DNA of 64,000 bases from Sphingobacteriaceae bacterium (GCA_903642215.1 CAHJWG010000008.1:1-64000), one strand, 5' to 3'. Shown: positions 46,804 to 56,613, counted from the stretch's first letter. Made by a program: numbers and translations. Notes: generated from the letters alone by a model not told the origin.

Positions 46804-47787
46804 ATAACTGCTGGTGCTAAAGTTCCGGATAGCTTTTTTGCTGAGATAAATGCCAAGCGACAACTCGTGCGAACCATTACCAAAACCACTGAATGTGGTT
46901 AGTGAATAGTCAAACGCATAACCGATGCGGAGTTTACCGGTGGCAAAAAACTCGATCTGTGCCACGATAGCACTTGCATTTTGGTAAGTGCCGATGGTTG
47001 AAGAATTGGAAAACACATTTAAACTGGTTCTGTAAGTTCCGCCGATCCAGGTACGGTCACCCATTACCAAAAATGCATTTACATCCATGCTGGTTGCACC
47101 GGCTGCATTTTTTAACAAAAAAGAAGGTTTAAGCCGGATATCATCATTCAAAAACAACAATGTTCCGGCGGTTAAATAAAAATGAGGCTGCGGAATTGGA
47201 ACGTTTAAACTTTTGTCGCGGTTCCAGTATTTGGCAATCATGTTATCGGCAGAAAATCCGGCAAAAAAGCTTTCACTGGTAAATAAAACTCCGGCGCGGG
47301 CATCCGGCAAAATCGTACTTTGATATCCAACCGGAACGAGATTATCGCCATCCTGAGTAGCGTTTAATTTGGAACCATCAATACCCGACTGGACGATGCC
47401 AACGCCTAAACCAAAAGATAAATGCTGATTGCCCTGCTGGCCTAACTGCAAACGATAAGCGTAATTGCCATAAGCGGCCAAACTGTTTTGTGCACCGATT
47501 TTATCCTTGGCAAGTAAAATGCCTAAGCCAACTTTTTCGTCGTTTACGGTACCATCTGCTGCGATGGATAAACTTTGCGGCGCACCGGTAACGCCCGTCC
47601 ATTGTGACCGGTAAAAACTATGCAGGTAAAAATCTTCTTTGGCACCGGCAGAAGCGGGATTGATATATAATCCGTTAAAAATATACTGGCTGAACTGTGC
47701 GTTTTGCTGTGCTTTTACACTTATACCGCAGCTAAAAAAATATATGACGAACCAGGCTTTTACGATTTTACAACTGCTATTCTTCAT
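46798..47787 (-). CDS. PorP/SprF-family T9SS membrane protein
   Basis: Outer-membrane barrel protein of 329 residues. A signal peptide (about 1-26) is followed by the family opening QNAQFSQYIFNGLYINPASAG, here as QFSQYIFNGLYINPASAG, and SFYRSQWTGVTGAPQS. SprF-like proteins usually partner a CHU_C-tailed substrate encoded next to them, and here such a gene lies just upstream. The stop codon falls in the repeat pair. Confidence 0.92.
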   Translation of the reverse strand: MKNSSCKIVKAWFVIYFFSCGISVKAQQNAQFSQYIFNGLYINPASAGAKEDFYLHSFYRSQWTGVTGAPQSLSIAADGTVNDEKVGLGILLAKDKIGAQNSLAAYGNYAYRLQLGQQGNQHLSFGLGVGIVQSGIDGSKLNATQDGDNLVPVGYQSTILPDARAGVLFTSESFFAGFSADNMIAKYWNRDKSLNVPIPQPHFYLTAGTLLFLNDDIRLKPSFLLKNAAGATSMDVNAFLVMGDRTWIGGTYRTSLNVFSNSSTIGTYQNASAIVAQIEFFATGKLRIGYAFDYSLTTFSGFGNGSHELSLGIYLSKKAIRNFSTSSYF

Positions 47788-47827
47788 ATAACAGTTGTAC
47801 GTTTTTACAACTATGAGGGTTATTAAA

Positions 47828-49039
47828 TTAAATTGCGCTGCGAAGCAAGGTTATGTAACCTTTAAATTCTTCTACCTCGCCGTTGGTATTTTTAACTTTC
47901 AGACTGTAAAAGTAGGTACCTTCGTCTAAATTATTTCCCGTCCAGGTGTTTTGGTAATTCTTCGCCTGGAAAACTTCCCCACCCCAGCGGTTAACAATAA
48001 CTATCTCATTTTCTTTGTATTGTGTAAGATCAGGTATAGTAAAAGTATCGTTTTTTCCATCTCCGTTCGGCGTAAATACATTTGGAATGTTGATGCCGGC
48101 AATATCTTTATAATCAATTGAAGTATTATTACTCAGGTTACTGTCCTGCTCTGCAGATGCTACTTTTACCGTGTTTTTTATAGCACCATGCTTATTTGCC
48201 TTTGCTGAGAAGCGCAGTTCTGATGAAGTATTGCCTTTAAGCTGATCCATTTTCCAAGTGAGCAAACGGGTTACAGGATCAAATGTTGCTTTCCCGGCTA
48301 CTGCATTGTTTACCGATATAAAATCAAGCGCAGCAGGCAAAGTATCCTTTACACTTACTTCAGTTGCAGCCATTACAGCTTGGTTTTTAACGGTGAGGGT
48401 ATATTCAAACGGCTGCTCTGTAGAAATTGTTTTAGTGTTTGAACTGGCAACAATAGCTAAATCAACGAGGCTGCCAACAGGTGCTTTTGGGTTAACTTTT
48501 AAAGTTTGTTTAGCTGATATTTCGTTTCCGCAGCTATTTAACCCTGCTGCCGTTGCTATAATTTCAACATCGCCAACCCCGATTATCGTTACCACATCAT
48601 TTATAATATTTACAATTCCTGCAGGACGAGCTGTATAAGTAACCGGCAAAATAGAAACTGCGTTTAGTTTAAAAGGTGCATCGCCCAAAGTTTTACCGGT
48701 TAAAGCCGGGAAACTGATACTTGCAGAAGGTGTAACAATTACGGCAATTTCATCCGAAATTTCTGAAGCGCAGGATTGAGAATTAAAGGCAATTACTTTA
48801 TAATTTCCGGGCTGGCCGGCCACCATTTTTTGATCAAAAGCACCCGCCACCATTTTTCCGTTTAAATACCATTGATAAGCGGCAGCGTTTACAGTTACGG
48901 CACTTAATACTGCTGATGAGCCTTCGCAAATTGTAACTGTTTGAGCCGGCGGAACTATTGCTTTCGCATACAAATTTGTAAATATTGCAACTGTTGAAAC
49001 TAACCCGAAAATGTATTTAAAAAGTTTGATAGCGGCCAT
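47828..49039 (-). CDS. T9SS-exported protein with DUF11 and CHU_C sorting domain
   Basis: The 403-residue secreted protein has an N-terminal signal (about 1-25), an Ig-like region, a DUF11 repeat (about 195-295, with [14 protein letters not shown]) and the C-terminal CHU_C/type B sorting domain starting [12 protein letters not shown] and containing [15 protein letters not shown] and YFYSLKVKN parts. It would be exported by the type IX system and held or released at the surface with the neighbouring SprF. Cargo function unknown. Confidence 0.9.
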   Translation of the reverse strand: MAAIKLFKYIFGLVSTVAIFTNLYAKAIVPPAQTVTICEGSSAVLSAVTVNAAAYQWYLNGKMVAGAFDQKMVAGQPGNYKVIAFNSQSCASEISDEIAVIVTPSASISFPALTGKTLGDAPFKLNAVSILPVTYTARPAGIVNIINDVVTIIGVGDVEIIATAAGLNSCGNEISAKQTLKVNPKAPVGSLVDLAIVASSNTKTISTEQPFEYTLTVKNQAVMAATEVSVKDTLPAALDFISVNNAVAGKATFDPVTRLLTWKMDQLKGNTSSELRFSAKANKHGAIKNTVKVASAEQDSNLSNNTSIDYKDIAGINIPNVFTPNGDGKNDTFTIPDLTQYKENEIVIVNRWGGEVFQAKNYQNTWTGNNLDEGTYFYSLKVKNTNGEVEEFKGYITLLRSAI

Positions 49040-49073
49040 AACGATTACAGTTTAGAGCTTCATTTGATGATGC

Positions 49074-49772
49074 TTATCGTCCTACAGTAATTGCCGGTTT
49101 GCCCGGAACCGGTATTACGTTAACTACTTGTGTAGCAGTACCTATAATGCTTGGGCTTAAAGTATATGCTACTTTTACAAGGTAAGTATTGCTGCCGTTG
49201 GTGCTGGCTGCAGGTGTTGTATAAGTTGCAGCTGTTGCCCCGGAAATATCAGTGCCGTTTAATGCCCATTGGTACTGATAAGAATATTTAGAATCACCGG
49301 GATTAGCCGTTAAAACTGATGTGCTTGTTCCGTTAGAGCAAATAGTACCGCTGCTGGCTGCAATAGCAGGATTTAAAGCCGGTAGCGCATAAACTTTAAA
49401 CGGATCAGAAATTTCTGAAGTACACTGATTGGAGTTACTGATGAGCAGTTGATAAACGTAATAACCGGGCTCGGTTGAAGCTTCCGAAAATGTACTGCTG
49501 CTACTGCTTTGCACCAATTGCTTTACACCGGCATTATCAATTTTATACCACTGATAAATAATATCTGTAGCAGTTGTATTACTGTTCCCTATTTTTAGGG
49601 AGATGTTATCTCCTGCTTTAATAACCTGATTTACAACAGAACCACTGGCCGGCGGTGCAGAAGTTTTATCACTTGGCCCGGTTACAACTGTTGTTTGTGC
49701 GTTTGTATTTAAGGTTGATAAAAGAAAACTTAAACAGAAAACCAGAGACTTGAAAATGGATTTGGTATTCAT
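49074..49772 (-). CDS. secreted Ig-like domain protein
   Basis: The 232-residue protein has a signal peptide (MNTKSIFKSLVFCLSFLLS...NAQ). Two Ig-like segments follow, of the kind seen in T9SS adhesins (IYQWYKIDNAGVKQL, YQYQWALNGTDISGATAATY). The ATG at 49772 gives the signal peptide; an open frame upstream of it (to 50021) is low-quality. It lacks a CHU_C tail and ends at PAITVGR, so it may be the detached or truncated N-terminal part of an adhesin, joined to the 47828 gene as one cluster (34-nt gap). Confidence 0.75.
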   Translation of the reverse strand: MNTKSIFKSLVFCLSFLLSTLNTNAQTTVVTGPSDKTSAPPASGSVVNQVIKAGDNISLKIGNSNTTATDIIYQWYKIDNAGVKQLVQSSSSSTFSEASTEPGYYVYQLLISNSNQCTSEISDPFKVYALPALNPAIAASSGTICSNGTSTSVLTANPGDSKYSYQYQWALNGTDISGATAATYTTPAASTNGSNTYLVKVAYTLSPSIIGTATQVVNVIPVPGKPAITVGR

Positions 49773-50048
49773 TTTCAATTTTTTAGTAAGTTCTACATCC
49801 AGAAAAAGTTTAATAAGTTCGATTTGCTGATAATTTGGTTTAAAGCTGTTTTTTTGAACAGAATCAATACTGATTAATTTTTTGATTTGTATTGATTGGT
49901 TACAGGTAGTAAAACCTAAACCGAAGTTGTTTTTTGAAGTGTTTTGTTCGTCCTGATTCTTAAACATGTTGTCCGTTTTTTGAGACTGCTTGTTATTTTG
50001 ATGGCTTGTACGAGGTGCCAACGATCAGAGTTATTTTTGTACAAAGTA

Positions 50049-50096
50049 ATTTATATAATTTAAAATATATTTATATAAATTTTAAATTATATAAAT
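50049..50096. repeat. AT-only palindrome
   Basis: An 18-bp perfect inverted repeat of only A and T (50049-50066 with 50079-50096; core TTTATATAATTTAAAAT against ATTTTAAATTATATAAA), with a 12-nt loop. Not a typical terminator, as no G/C and no strand-specific tail. Confidence 0.65.
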
Positions 50097-50700
50097 ATAT
50101 CATAAAACACAGAACATTGTTTAAAGGATAATGAACAAGCGTAAGAAGAAATAACTTTAGTAATTATTAAAAAAATTATTTTACTAAGCGTGGAAAGTTT
50201 GTTTTTTCAAAAAAGGTATCGAATGATACTTAATTATAGAGCAAGCTGTTTTTTTGATTAGTATGATATTCAGGACAATATTTTGACAATTACAAATCAA
50301 ACAGAATTTTAACGTATATATAATTAACTGTCTCAGCTGCTAAAATTAATTTAACTTTAGTTGTAGAAATAATTAAAAGTTAGGCATTTTCAATCTTTTA
50401 TGTTGAATGAAGAAACTTTTTGAAAGAAAATGTTAAGATAGTCTTTCAGATCTTTTTCACTTTTCATAAAAAATAATGAGAAAAATTACAATTATTAAAA
50501 AAAGCAAAGAGAGGTTTTTCTCGGATATTAAGTATTTATAAATAAAACTTAACTAAAACAGCAACAATATTAGATAAATATTAATTGACTTAATAAAAGA
50601 CATTTTTCTGCAATTAACAAAAACGCGTGATTTAGCTGCTTTATGTGTTTAACTTAAAATTATATACTGCTTTATACTAAAGGCTTTATGATTTTTACTG

Positions 50701-50714
50701 TATAAAAGAAGCAT
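50701..50714 (-). repeat. interspersed CTTCTTTTA repeat in AT-rich spacer
   Basis: TATAAAAGAAGCAT, about 110 nt downstream of the SMP-30-like gene's stop codon. Confidence 0.7.
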
Positions 50715-50821
50715 AATTAGAATATCTTTTTAATTTATAATGTATTGAAATATAATAATTTAAAAGAGTTATATTATTATTACAATTAGTTTAATTATGT
50801 AAATTATTAATTTTCAAGATA

Positions 50822-51850
50822 CTATTTTTTTATTTCGTAAAAACTATTGGTCTTAATTCTATATAAAAATGCTCCGGCAGTTAAGTACAAAGTAGAACCA
50901 TTATCGCCCCAACAGCAGTTAGAAATAACCTCTCCTGTTGAAATTGTTCCTAACAACTTCCCGGTTTTATCAATAATCAGCAATCCTCCCGGCCCGCTTG
51001 CCCACAAATTTCCTTGCTGATCAACCTTTAATCCGTCTGTTACTTGTTCTGCTTGTTGCTTCGATAAAGATGAAGCGTCAAAAAATACCTTTCCTTTTCC
51101 AACACTTCCTTCTTTTTTTACCGGATAAACCATAATTAAAGGATGTACTTTATCCGACACAGAAACATAAAAAAGCTGTTCATCGGGAGAAAAAGCCATT
51201 CCGTTCGGATATTTTAAATCAGAAATAATCAAGTCTGATTTTCCATCCATACTAATTCTATATACACCGTTTACAGATAATTCTTTCGTTGGATCATTCT
51301 CTTTTAAAGGCAAACCGTAAGGAGGATCGGTTATATAAATGGTTCCATCCTTTTTAACCAGCACATCATTCGGGCTGTTATATCTTTTTCCCTGATAATT
51401 ATCGCTTAAAGTTCTCATCCCGGATTTTCCGTTTAAAGGATAACTTGCCAGCCGGCGATCGCCATGTTCGCAAATTAAAAGCAAACCGTTTTTTGTAATC
51501 GCCAATCCATTACTTCCCGGTTCTTCGCCATGAGGTAATCTTCCTGTAAAGCCGGTATGTTCTAAAAATTTTGAGGAACTTTTTCCTGCAGACCATCGGT
51601 AAATAATCCCGGCTTTTGTATCACTGAACAATAACATACTACTATCCGGAATCCAAACCGGTGCTTCAATATGCTGAAACCCGGAGCCGATAACTTCAAG
51701 TTTTGTATCCCGCGGAATCAGTTTTTCGAGTTTTGCATCTTTATAAGTAATCACGCCTGTGGTAATCACGTTTGGGTTTTGTGCAATAACTGCGTTTCCG
51801 ACAGTTAAAAACAATATAAAAAAGAGGTGGTAAAAGAAGTATCTGTTCAT
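50822..51850 (-). CDS. secreted SMP-30/gluconolactonase-like protein
   Basis: The 342-residue six-bladed propeller enzyme has a signal peptide (to about residue 23) and SMP-30 motifs: EAPVWIPDSS, GSNGLAI, the metal-binding NSPNDV, KYPNGMAFSPDE and DGLKVDQQGNLW. Likely lactonase in the periplasm. Its first codons (RYFFYH) are encoded by a copy of the interspersed repeat (51830-51843). Divergent from the MRJP-like gene. Confidence 0.88.
   Translation of the reverse strand: MNRYFFYHLFFILFLTVGNAVIAQNPNVITTGVITYKDAKLEKLIPRDTKLEVIGSGFQHIEAPVWIPDSSMLLFSDTKAGIIYRWSAGKSSSKFLEHTGFTGRLPHGEEPGSNGLAITKNGLLLICEHGDRRLASYPLNGKSGMRTLSDNYQGKRYNSPNDVLVKKDGTIYITDPPYGLPLKENDPTKELSVNGVYRISMDGKSDLIISDLKYPNGMAFSPDEQLFYVSVSDKVHPLIMVYPVKKEGSVGKGKVFFDASSLSKQQAEQVTDGLKVDQQGNLWASGPGGLLIIDKTGKLLGTISTGEVISNCCWGDNGSTLYLTAGAFLYRIKTNSFYEIKK
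51830..51843 (-). repeat. interspersed CTTCTTTTA repeat coding the start of a signal peptide
   Basis: On the minus strand it reads ATACTTCTTTTACC, seven bases after the A of the ATG, giving residues Tyr-Phe-Phe-Tyr of the SMP-30-like protein. Confidence 0.7.
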
Positions 51851-51927
51851 AATCGGGTGATCGAAATCATCTTTTCTAAACTTACTACACTTTATAATGT
51901 TCTCCCCTAAATCAAAAATTACTTAAT

Positions 51928-53013
51928 ATGAAATTTAATTTTCTGTTGCCCATATTTTTAATCGCCCTTACAAGGCAAGTATCTGCGCAAAACGATCCGC
52001 CCGAATCTCCACAATTAATTGAAGTTGCCTCTTTTGATCATTTCCAGCCGATCGGCGTAGCAGTTACCAAAACCGGAAGGATGTTTGTTACTTTCCCCAG
52101 AAATAAAATTTACGAATATGCCGTTGCCGAAATTACGGGCGGACAAAAAAAACCTTTCCCGGATGCAGAATTTAACCGCTACGATTCTTTAAAAGCAGCT
52201 ACGCATTTTATCAATGCGCAAGCCGTTTGGCCGGATGATCAGGATAATCTTTGGATACTGGATCCTTCAAACCCGATGGATGAAGCTACGATCCCGGATG
52301 GTACAAAGCTTTTAAAAGTAAATTTATCGACTAATAAAATTGATCGGGTTTACCGTTTTACAGATTTGCCACGCGAGAAAATGGCGTTAAACGACGTTCG
52401 GATTGATACGCGGCGGCAACTGGCTTATCTTTCGGAACCTAAAACAGCTGCTGTAATTGTGCTCGATTTAAAAACAGGCAACAGCAGGATGGTTTTAAAA
52501 GAAGATAAATCAACCAAAGCAGAACCGGGTTTTAAACTGCATATTGACGGAAAAGATGTGGTTGACCAAACCGGAAAAGCTTTTAGCTCCAACGTAAACG
52601 GAATCGCTTTAACGCACGATGGAAAGTATTTTTATTTCCGCGCCATCAATCAAACTAAATTATATCGTATTGAAACAAAATACCTGGCTGATCCTACTTT
52701 GGCCGAAGCTGAACTTGCTGCAAAAGTGGAAACCGTTGGCGAAACCGGGATTTCGCACGGCATGATCGCGGATAACAAAGGCAATATTTTTTTGAATGAT
52801 TCTCCCAATAAAGCTATCCGTTATGTTACCGCTGATGGAAAACTGGAAACTTTGGTACGCGATAAACGCCTGATCTGGCCGGATACTTTTGCGATTGGTG
52901 CAGACGGCTATTTGTACTTAACGTGTTCGCAAATTAACCGCACCAAAAAATATAATAACGGACAAGATAAGGTGGAATATCCGTTTCGCTTGTACAAAAT
53001 CAAATTGCCGTAG
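51928..53013 (+). CDS. major royal jelly/yellow-like secreted protein
   Basis: The 361-residue protein has a signal peptide (about 1-20) and the six-bladed propeller of the MRJP/yellow family: FDHFQPIGVAVTKTGRMFV, AVWPDDQDNLWILD, LNDVRID, GIALTHDGKYFYF and a C-terminal WPDTFAIGADGYLY. Bacterial members have been linked to lactonase or dopachrome-type reactions, but substrate cannot be named. Divergent from the SMP-30-like gene with a 77-nt spacer. Confidence 0.85.
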   Translation: MKFNFLLPIFLIALTRQVSAQNDPPESPQLIEVASFDHFQPIGVAVTKTGRMFVTFPRNKIYEYAVAEITGGQKKPFPDAEFNRYDSLKAATHFINAQAVWPDDQDNLWILDPSNPMDEATIPDGTKLLKVNLSTNKIDRVYRFTDLPREKMALNDVRIDTRRQLAYLSEPKTAAVIVLDLKTGNSRMVLKEDKSTKAEPGFKLHIDGKDVVDQTGKAFSSNVNGIALTHDGKYFYFRAINQTKLYRIETKYLADPTLAEAELAAKVETVGETGISHGMIADNKGNIFLNDSPNKAIRYVTADGKLETLVRDKRLIWPDTFAIGADGYLYLTCSQINRTKKYNNGQDKVEYPFRLYKIKLP

Positions 53014-53031
53014 TTCATAATTGAAAAATTA

Positions 53032-53073
53032 ATGCTTCTTTTAACGGTACTTTTTTTAACTGATAAAGAAGCA
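53032..53073 (+). repeat. interspersed CTTCTTTTA repeat as an inverted pair
   Basis: ATGCTTCTTTTAAC (53032-53045) is followed after about 17 nt by GATAAAGAAGCAT (53062-53074), an inverse copy missing one A, so the two could pair. It lies in the spacer between the MRJP-like and dienelactone hydrolase genes. Confidence 0.7.
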
Positions 53074-53093
53074 TTTTTAAATTTAGATTGATT

Positions 53094-53867
53094 ATGAAAA
53101 AAACCTTGTTATTTTTATTTGCCCTGGTTACAACTGTTTCACTAACCAACGCCCAGCTAAAACCTGTTTCTTATCAGGACGGAACACAAAAACTAACCGG
53201 ATTAGCTATCAAACCGGCTAATTCTACCAAAAATAAAGCCGGCGTTTTAGTTTTACCCGCTTGGTTAGGCATTGATTCGCACGCAAAAGAAACTGCCGAA
53301 AGTTTGTCCAAATTAGGTTACTATGCTTTTGTAGCAGATATTTATGGCGAAGGTAATTATCCGAAAAATCCTGCCGATGCAGGTAAATTGGCCGGCTTTT
53401 ATAAAAAAGATTATAAAAGTTACCAGCACCGTATCGAGCTGGCCATGCAGCAACTGATCAAATCCGGTGCTGATCCTTCGCGGATTGTGGCCATTGGTTT
53501 TTGCTTCGGCGGAACTGGTGTTTTAGAAATGGCGCGTACCAACTTCCCGGTTCGCGGCGTTGTTTCTTTCCACGGTGGTTTATCGAGAGATTCAAGCCGC
53601 ACAATAGAACCGATTAAACCGAAAGTTTTGGTTTGTCACGGTGCAAACGATCCTTACGAACCGCAACCGGAAGTATTGGCTTTTCAGCAGGAAATGCGCA
53701 ATAGTAAAGCCGATTGGCAGATGATTTTTTATGCTAACGCGGTTCACTCGTTTACAGATCCGGATGCCGGAAACGATAATTCTAAAGGTGCCGCTTATAA
53801 TGAATTAGCCGCAAAACGCTCCTGGCAACAAATGCAAACATTTTTTAATGAGATTTTAGCACAGTAA
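53094..53867 (+). CDS. secreted dienelactone hydrolase-family protein
   Basis: Alpha/beta hydrolase of 257 residues with a signal peptide (KKTLLFLFALVTTVSLTNA). The nucleophile motif is GFCFGG (cysteine as in dienelactone hydrolase), then VCHGANDPYEP carries the acid and AVHSFTDPDA the histidine. It is normal DLH length. The ATG at 53094 is preferred over an upstream TTG. Substrate unknown. Confidence 0.88.
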   Translation: MKKTLLFLFALVTTVSLTNAQLKPVSYQDGTQKLTGLAIKPANSTKNKAGVLVLPAWLGIDSHAKETAESLSKLGYYAFVADIYGEGNYPKNPADAGKLAGFYKKDYKSYQHRIELAMQQLIKSGADPSRIVAIGFCFGGTGVLEMARTNFPVRGVVSFHGGLSRDSSRTIEPIKPKVLVCHGANDPYEPQPEVLAFQQEMRNSKADWQMIFYANAVHSFTDPDAGNDNSKGAAYNELAAKRSWQQMQTFFNEILAQ

Positions 53868-53939
53868 AAAAAGCTTGATAAAAAAATCCGGTAACATAAA
53901 AGGTTTAGACTGTTAAACTGATTTAAACTTCGCTTACCG

Positions 53940-53953
53940 ATGCTTCTTTTACC
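53940..53953 (+). repeat. interspersed CTTCTTTTA repeat before bidirectional terminator
   Basis: ATGCTTCTTTTACC. CGATGCTTC here can also pair with GAAGCATCG at 53977-53985, competing with the main terminator stem. Confidence 0.72.
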
Positions 53954-53960
53954 ACACAAA

Positions 53961-53990
53961 AAAACCGATGCTAAACGAAGCATCGGTTTT
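53961..53990. terminator. bidirectional terminator, DLH gene/TonB receptor gene
   Basis: A 12-bp stem AAAACCGATGCT (53961-53972) with AGCATCGGTTTT (53979-53990) has a 6-nt loop, A-runs before and T-runs after. The two flanking genes converge, so it can serve both. Confidence 0.82.
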
Positions 53991-54011
53991 TTCGTTTTTA
54001 TATTTTCAAAC

Positions 54012-56582
54012 TTATAAACGATAAGTTAACGTGGTGTAATACAAACCACCGATAGACGGGCCGCCTAAATAAGAATAATAATAGTGGTTTAAAATATTGC
54101 TGCCGCCGATTTTTAAATTAAGCGATTTGATGATATCGTAATTAACCTGCGCATCCACATTGCCGTAACTTTTTACGTAACCGTTTACCAAAAATGTTTG
54201 CGAATAATAACCGCTCTGGCATTTAAAACTCACGTTAAAACCTAAACTCCGGTATAAATGATCACCACCAAAAGCGAAATTAGAAATCCATTTCGGCGTG
54301 TTGAAACCATCTTCCAAACCATCGTTATTGTTGGCACGATCCAGTTTTGCGTAAGATACATTGCCCGAAATTGTAAACTGATGAAGCAGATAATAAGATA
54401 AACCCAAACTGCCGCCGTAATTATAAACGGTACTCCGGGAGTTCGTCCAAACACGGTAGCGGGATTGTAAGTTCTTGTCATTCAGCCTGATTCCAATCGA
54501 ATCCGGGTTGGAAGTATTTGGCGTACTCATCTCCACCTGTGCAATAAAGTTGTCGTATTTATTATGATAATAATCGATATCAACCTTTAATTTTTGATCC
54601 AGAAACAAAGCTTTATAACCGATTTCAAACGAGTTGATATGTTCCGGTTTTACGTAATCGTAATAATTTTTAACTAATATTCCCTTGTTTTTGATGATGG
54701 CCGCATTGGTTGTTAACCCGCCGTTAAAATCGTTTTTTACAGCAGCCTGGAAAGCATCGATAGAACTTTTTAGATAAGAATTTTCTAAAACGCCGTTAGA
54801 AAGGATCCTTAAACCACCAATCCGTTTTACGCCGCCGCTGTTTACGTTAGAAAAAGCTTCGAAAATACTCGGGAAACGAGAACCGCTTTGAAAAGAAACA
54901 CGAATATTCTGATTTTCTATCGGCGAGTAAACTGCTGTAAAACGCGGGTTTAACTTCAAACTAAAGTAATCGTTACGGTCGGCACGTAAAGTTGCCGTTA
55001 AACGAAGCGTGTTGTTAAGCAGCTCTTTTCCGGCCTGCACAAAACCGCCGGTTTTTCCGTAGGTAAAAGTAGCATTGATTTTGCTGGCATCCGGGTTTAC
55101 AAAATAATTTCCATCCGGTTCAATGATGTAATCGCGGTGATCAAAACCGGCCTGAAAATCAAATCCTGTTCTTTGTTTAAAATCCGCAGCAATCGCTTTC
55201 GAGATATCCATCTGGCCTTCTACATGCAGCAACTGATCTTTTACACGCAAAGCCGAACCGATATCCCAGTTATTTACATCTGCCAAAGCGGATAAAGTAT
55301 TGTTAAAAGCAGCAGTTCCGGGTTGTAACCTGCCTTTATCCGCCACCTGCCGGGCCGTAATTAAAGCCTGCTGCACCGTAGAACCGGCAGTTCTGGACTG
55401 GTTAAAACCGGTTGCAAAATCCGCATACCAATTATTGTCAGATTTAAAAGCTTTGTCTTCATTTTCTGCTGCCGAACGCAGGTTGTAAGATTTACCGGTA
55501 TTTTCTGTGGTGATATAGCCACGGAACTGGAATATCGAATTTTTAAATTCCAGCGCATGCTGCTGCAGCAAATAATCTTTTAAACGGAACCGGTTAGAAC
55601 GCTGGTAAATGTTATCCAAACCGGCAATCCGGTAAGTGTAAGTTAACGTGCTTTGATCGGTCAGTTTATAAACCAAGCCTAAATCTGCTTTAATATTTTG
55701 TAAATGATAATCGGTTACTTCCTTTTCCAGATAACCGGTACGGGAAATTACATATTGTTTTCCGCCTAAAGTTACCGTTTTACGGTCGGAAGATTCATTA
55801 CCGTAGCCGCTTGTAGGATCGTAGGCCGGGTTATTTACACCGCCCGGAATGCCAACTGCTACATTTGCGCCGGCGTTTAAATCAGTCCGGTCATCTGCAA
55901 TCCAATCGTAACCTTTCGTAAGCGTTCCGTTTATTTTAAAGGCAAACCGGTTAGAAATCTTTTCTGCAATGCGCAAACTGGTTTCAGAATATATTTTTGA
56001 CGAAGTTTCCGCATCATTTACATGGTTAATCCCTGTTTTTTGCTGGATCGTAATGCCGGTACTGGTAAAAGGATTTTTGGTGATAAAATTTGCCAAACCG
56101 TTAATCGCATTTAAGCCATAAAGCGCAGAAGCCGTTCCGGGGATAATTTCCACGTGTTCAATATCCAGATCGCTCGGCCCCATTGCATTGCCGATCGGCG
56201 CGCCGATATGCGGTGCCTGGTTATCAATTCCATCTACCAATTGTGTAAAACGAACGTTGGTTGTGTTGGCAAAACCACGTGTGTTAATAATCCGGAAACC
56301 TAAACTCGGCGTAATCATCTGCACACCTTTTACGTTTTCGAGCGCGTCAAAAAACGAAGGTGCAGCCGATAGTTTAAAAGCCATTGTATCAACCCGTTCA
56401 ATACTTACCGGTGAACGTAAAATACTTTCGCTGGTTCTGGAAGCCGAAATTACAATTTCATGCAGCGAATGGCTTTTATTAATGGTTGTATCTACCAAAA
56501 GCGGTGTCTGCTTTTTTTGCTGGGCAAATGCTGTTAAACCGGTTAAGGTGAAGAAAATAACGGAAGTAAAATTTTTATTCAT
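54012..56582 (-). CDS. TonB-dependent outer-membrane receptor, predicted molybdate/tungstate-related
   Basis: The 856-residue protein has a signal peptide (about 1-20), a TonB-box-like EIVISASRTSE stretch, a plug domain (about 50-165, with FFDALENVKGV, TRGFANTTNVRFTQLVDG and SALYGLNAINGLANF) and a C-terminal 22-strand barrel ending YYTTLTYRL. It lacks the N-terminal carboxypeptidase-like domain of SusC proteins. A ModE-type operator covers its start region and a ModE-like gene lies upstream, so molybdate or a metal-chelator is the inferred substrate. Confidence 0.88.
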   Translation of the reverse strand: MNKNFTSVIFFTLTGLTAFAQQKKQTPLLVDTTINKSHSLHEIVISASRTSESILRSPVSIERVDTMAFKLSAAPSFFDALENVKGVQMITPSLGFRIINTRGFANTTNVRFTQLVDGIDNQAPHIGAPIGNAMGPSDLDIEHVEIIPGTASALYGLNAINGLANFITKNPFTSTGITIQQKTGINHVNDAETSSKIYSETSLRIAEKISNRFAFKINGTLTKGYDWIADDRTDLNAGANVAVGIPGGVNNPAYDPTSGYGNESSDRKTVTLGGKQYVISRTGYLEKEVTDYHLQNIKADLGLVYKLTDQSTLTYTYRIAGLDNIYQRSNRFRLKDYLLQQHALEFKNSIFQFRGYITTENTGKSYNLRSAAENEDKAFKSDNNWYADFATGFNQSRTAGSTVQQALITARQVADKGRLQPGTAAFNNTLSALADVNNWDIGSALRVKDQLLHVEGQMDISKAIAADFKQRTGFDFQAGFDHRDYIIEPDGNYFVNPDASKINATFTYGKTGGFVQAGKELLNNTLRLTATLRADRNDYFSLKLNPRFTAVYSPIENQNIRVSFQSGSRFPSIFEAFSNVNSGGVKRIGGLRILSNGVLENSYLKSSIDAFQAAVKNDFNGGLTTNAAIIKNKGILVKNYYDYVKPEHINSFEIGYKALFLDQKLKVDIDYYHNKYDNFIAQVEMSTPNTSNPDSIGIRLNDKNLQSRYRVWTNSRSTVYNYGGSLGLSYYLLHQFTISGNVSYAKLDRANNNDGLEDGFNTPKWISNFAFGGDHLYRSLGFNVSFKCQSGYYSQTFLVNGYVKSYGNVDAQVNYDIIKSLNLKIGGSNILNHYYYSYLGGPSIGGLYYTTLTYRL

Positions 56583-56589
56583 GTGTGTT

Positions 56590-56613
56590 CGTTATATTTT
56601 TGCGAACATAACG
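56590..56613. promoter_or_regulatory. ModE-type operator upstream of the TonB receptor
   Basis: Half-sites CGTTATAT (56590-56597) and ACATAACG (56606-56613) are separated by 8 nt. E. coli ModE recognises the modA operator with the same half-sites and spacing, by memory. Flanking TTC/GAA extend the palindrome to TTCGTTAT/ATAACGAA. The end nearest the gene is 8 nt before the receptor's ATG, so binding would block transcription or translation start. Confidence 0.7.

Larger units (their letters stand above)
49773..50821. other. 1.05-kb AT-rich spacer
   Basis: No credible gene: open frames are short or poor in composition. Two structures stand out, an AT-only palindrome (50049-50096) and a repeat copy (50701-50714). 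The upstream control of the 49772 gene must lie here. Confidence 0.6.

Noticed and set aside
49773..50021. Upstream extension of the 49074 gene
   Set aside because: The ATG at 49772 begins a clear signal peptide; the extra 83 residues are Asn/Lys/Gln-rich and would bury it.
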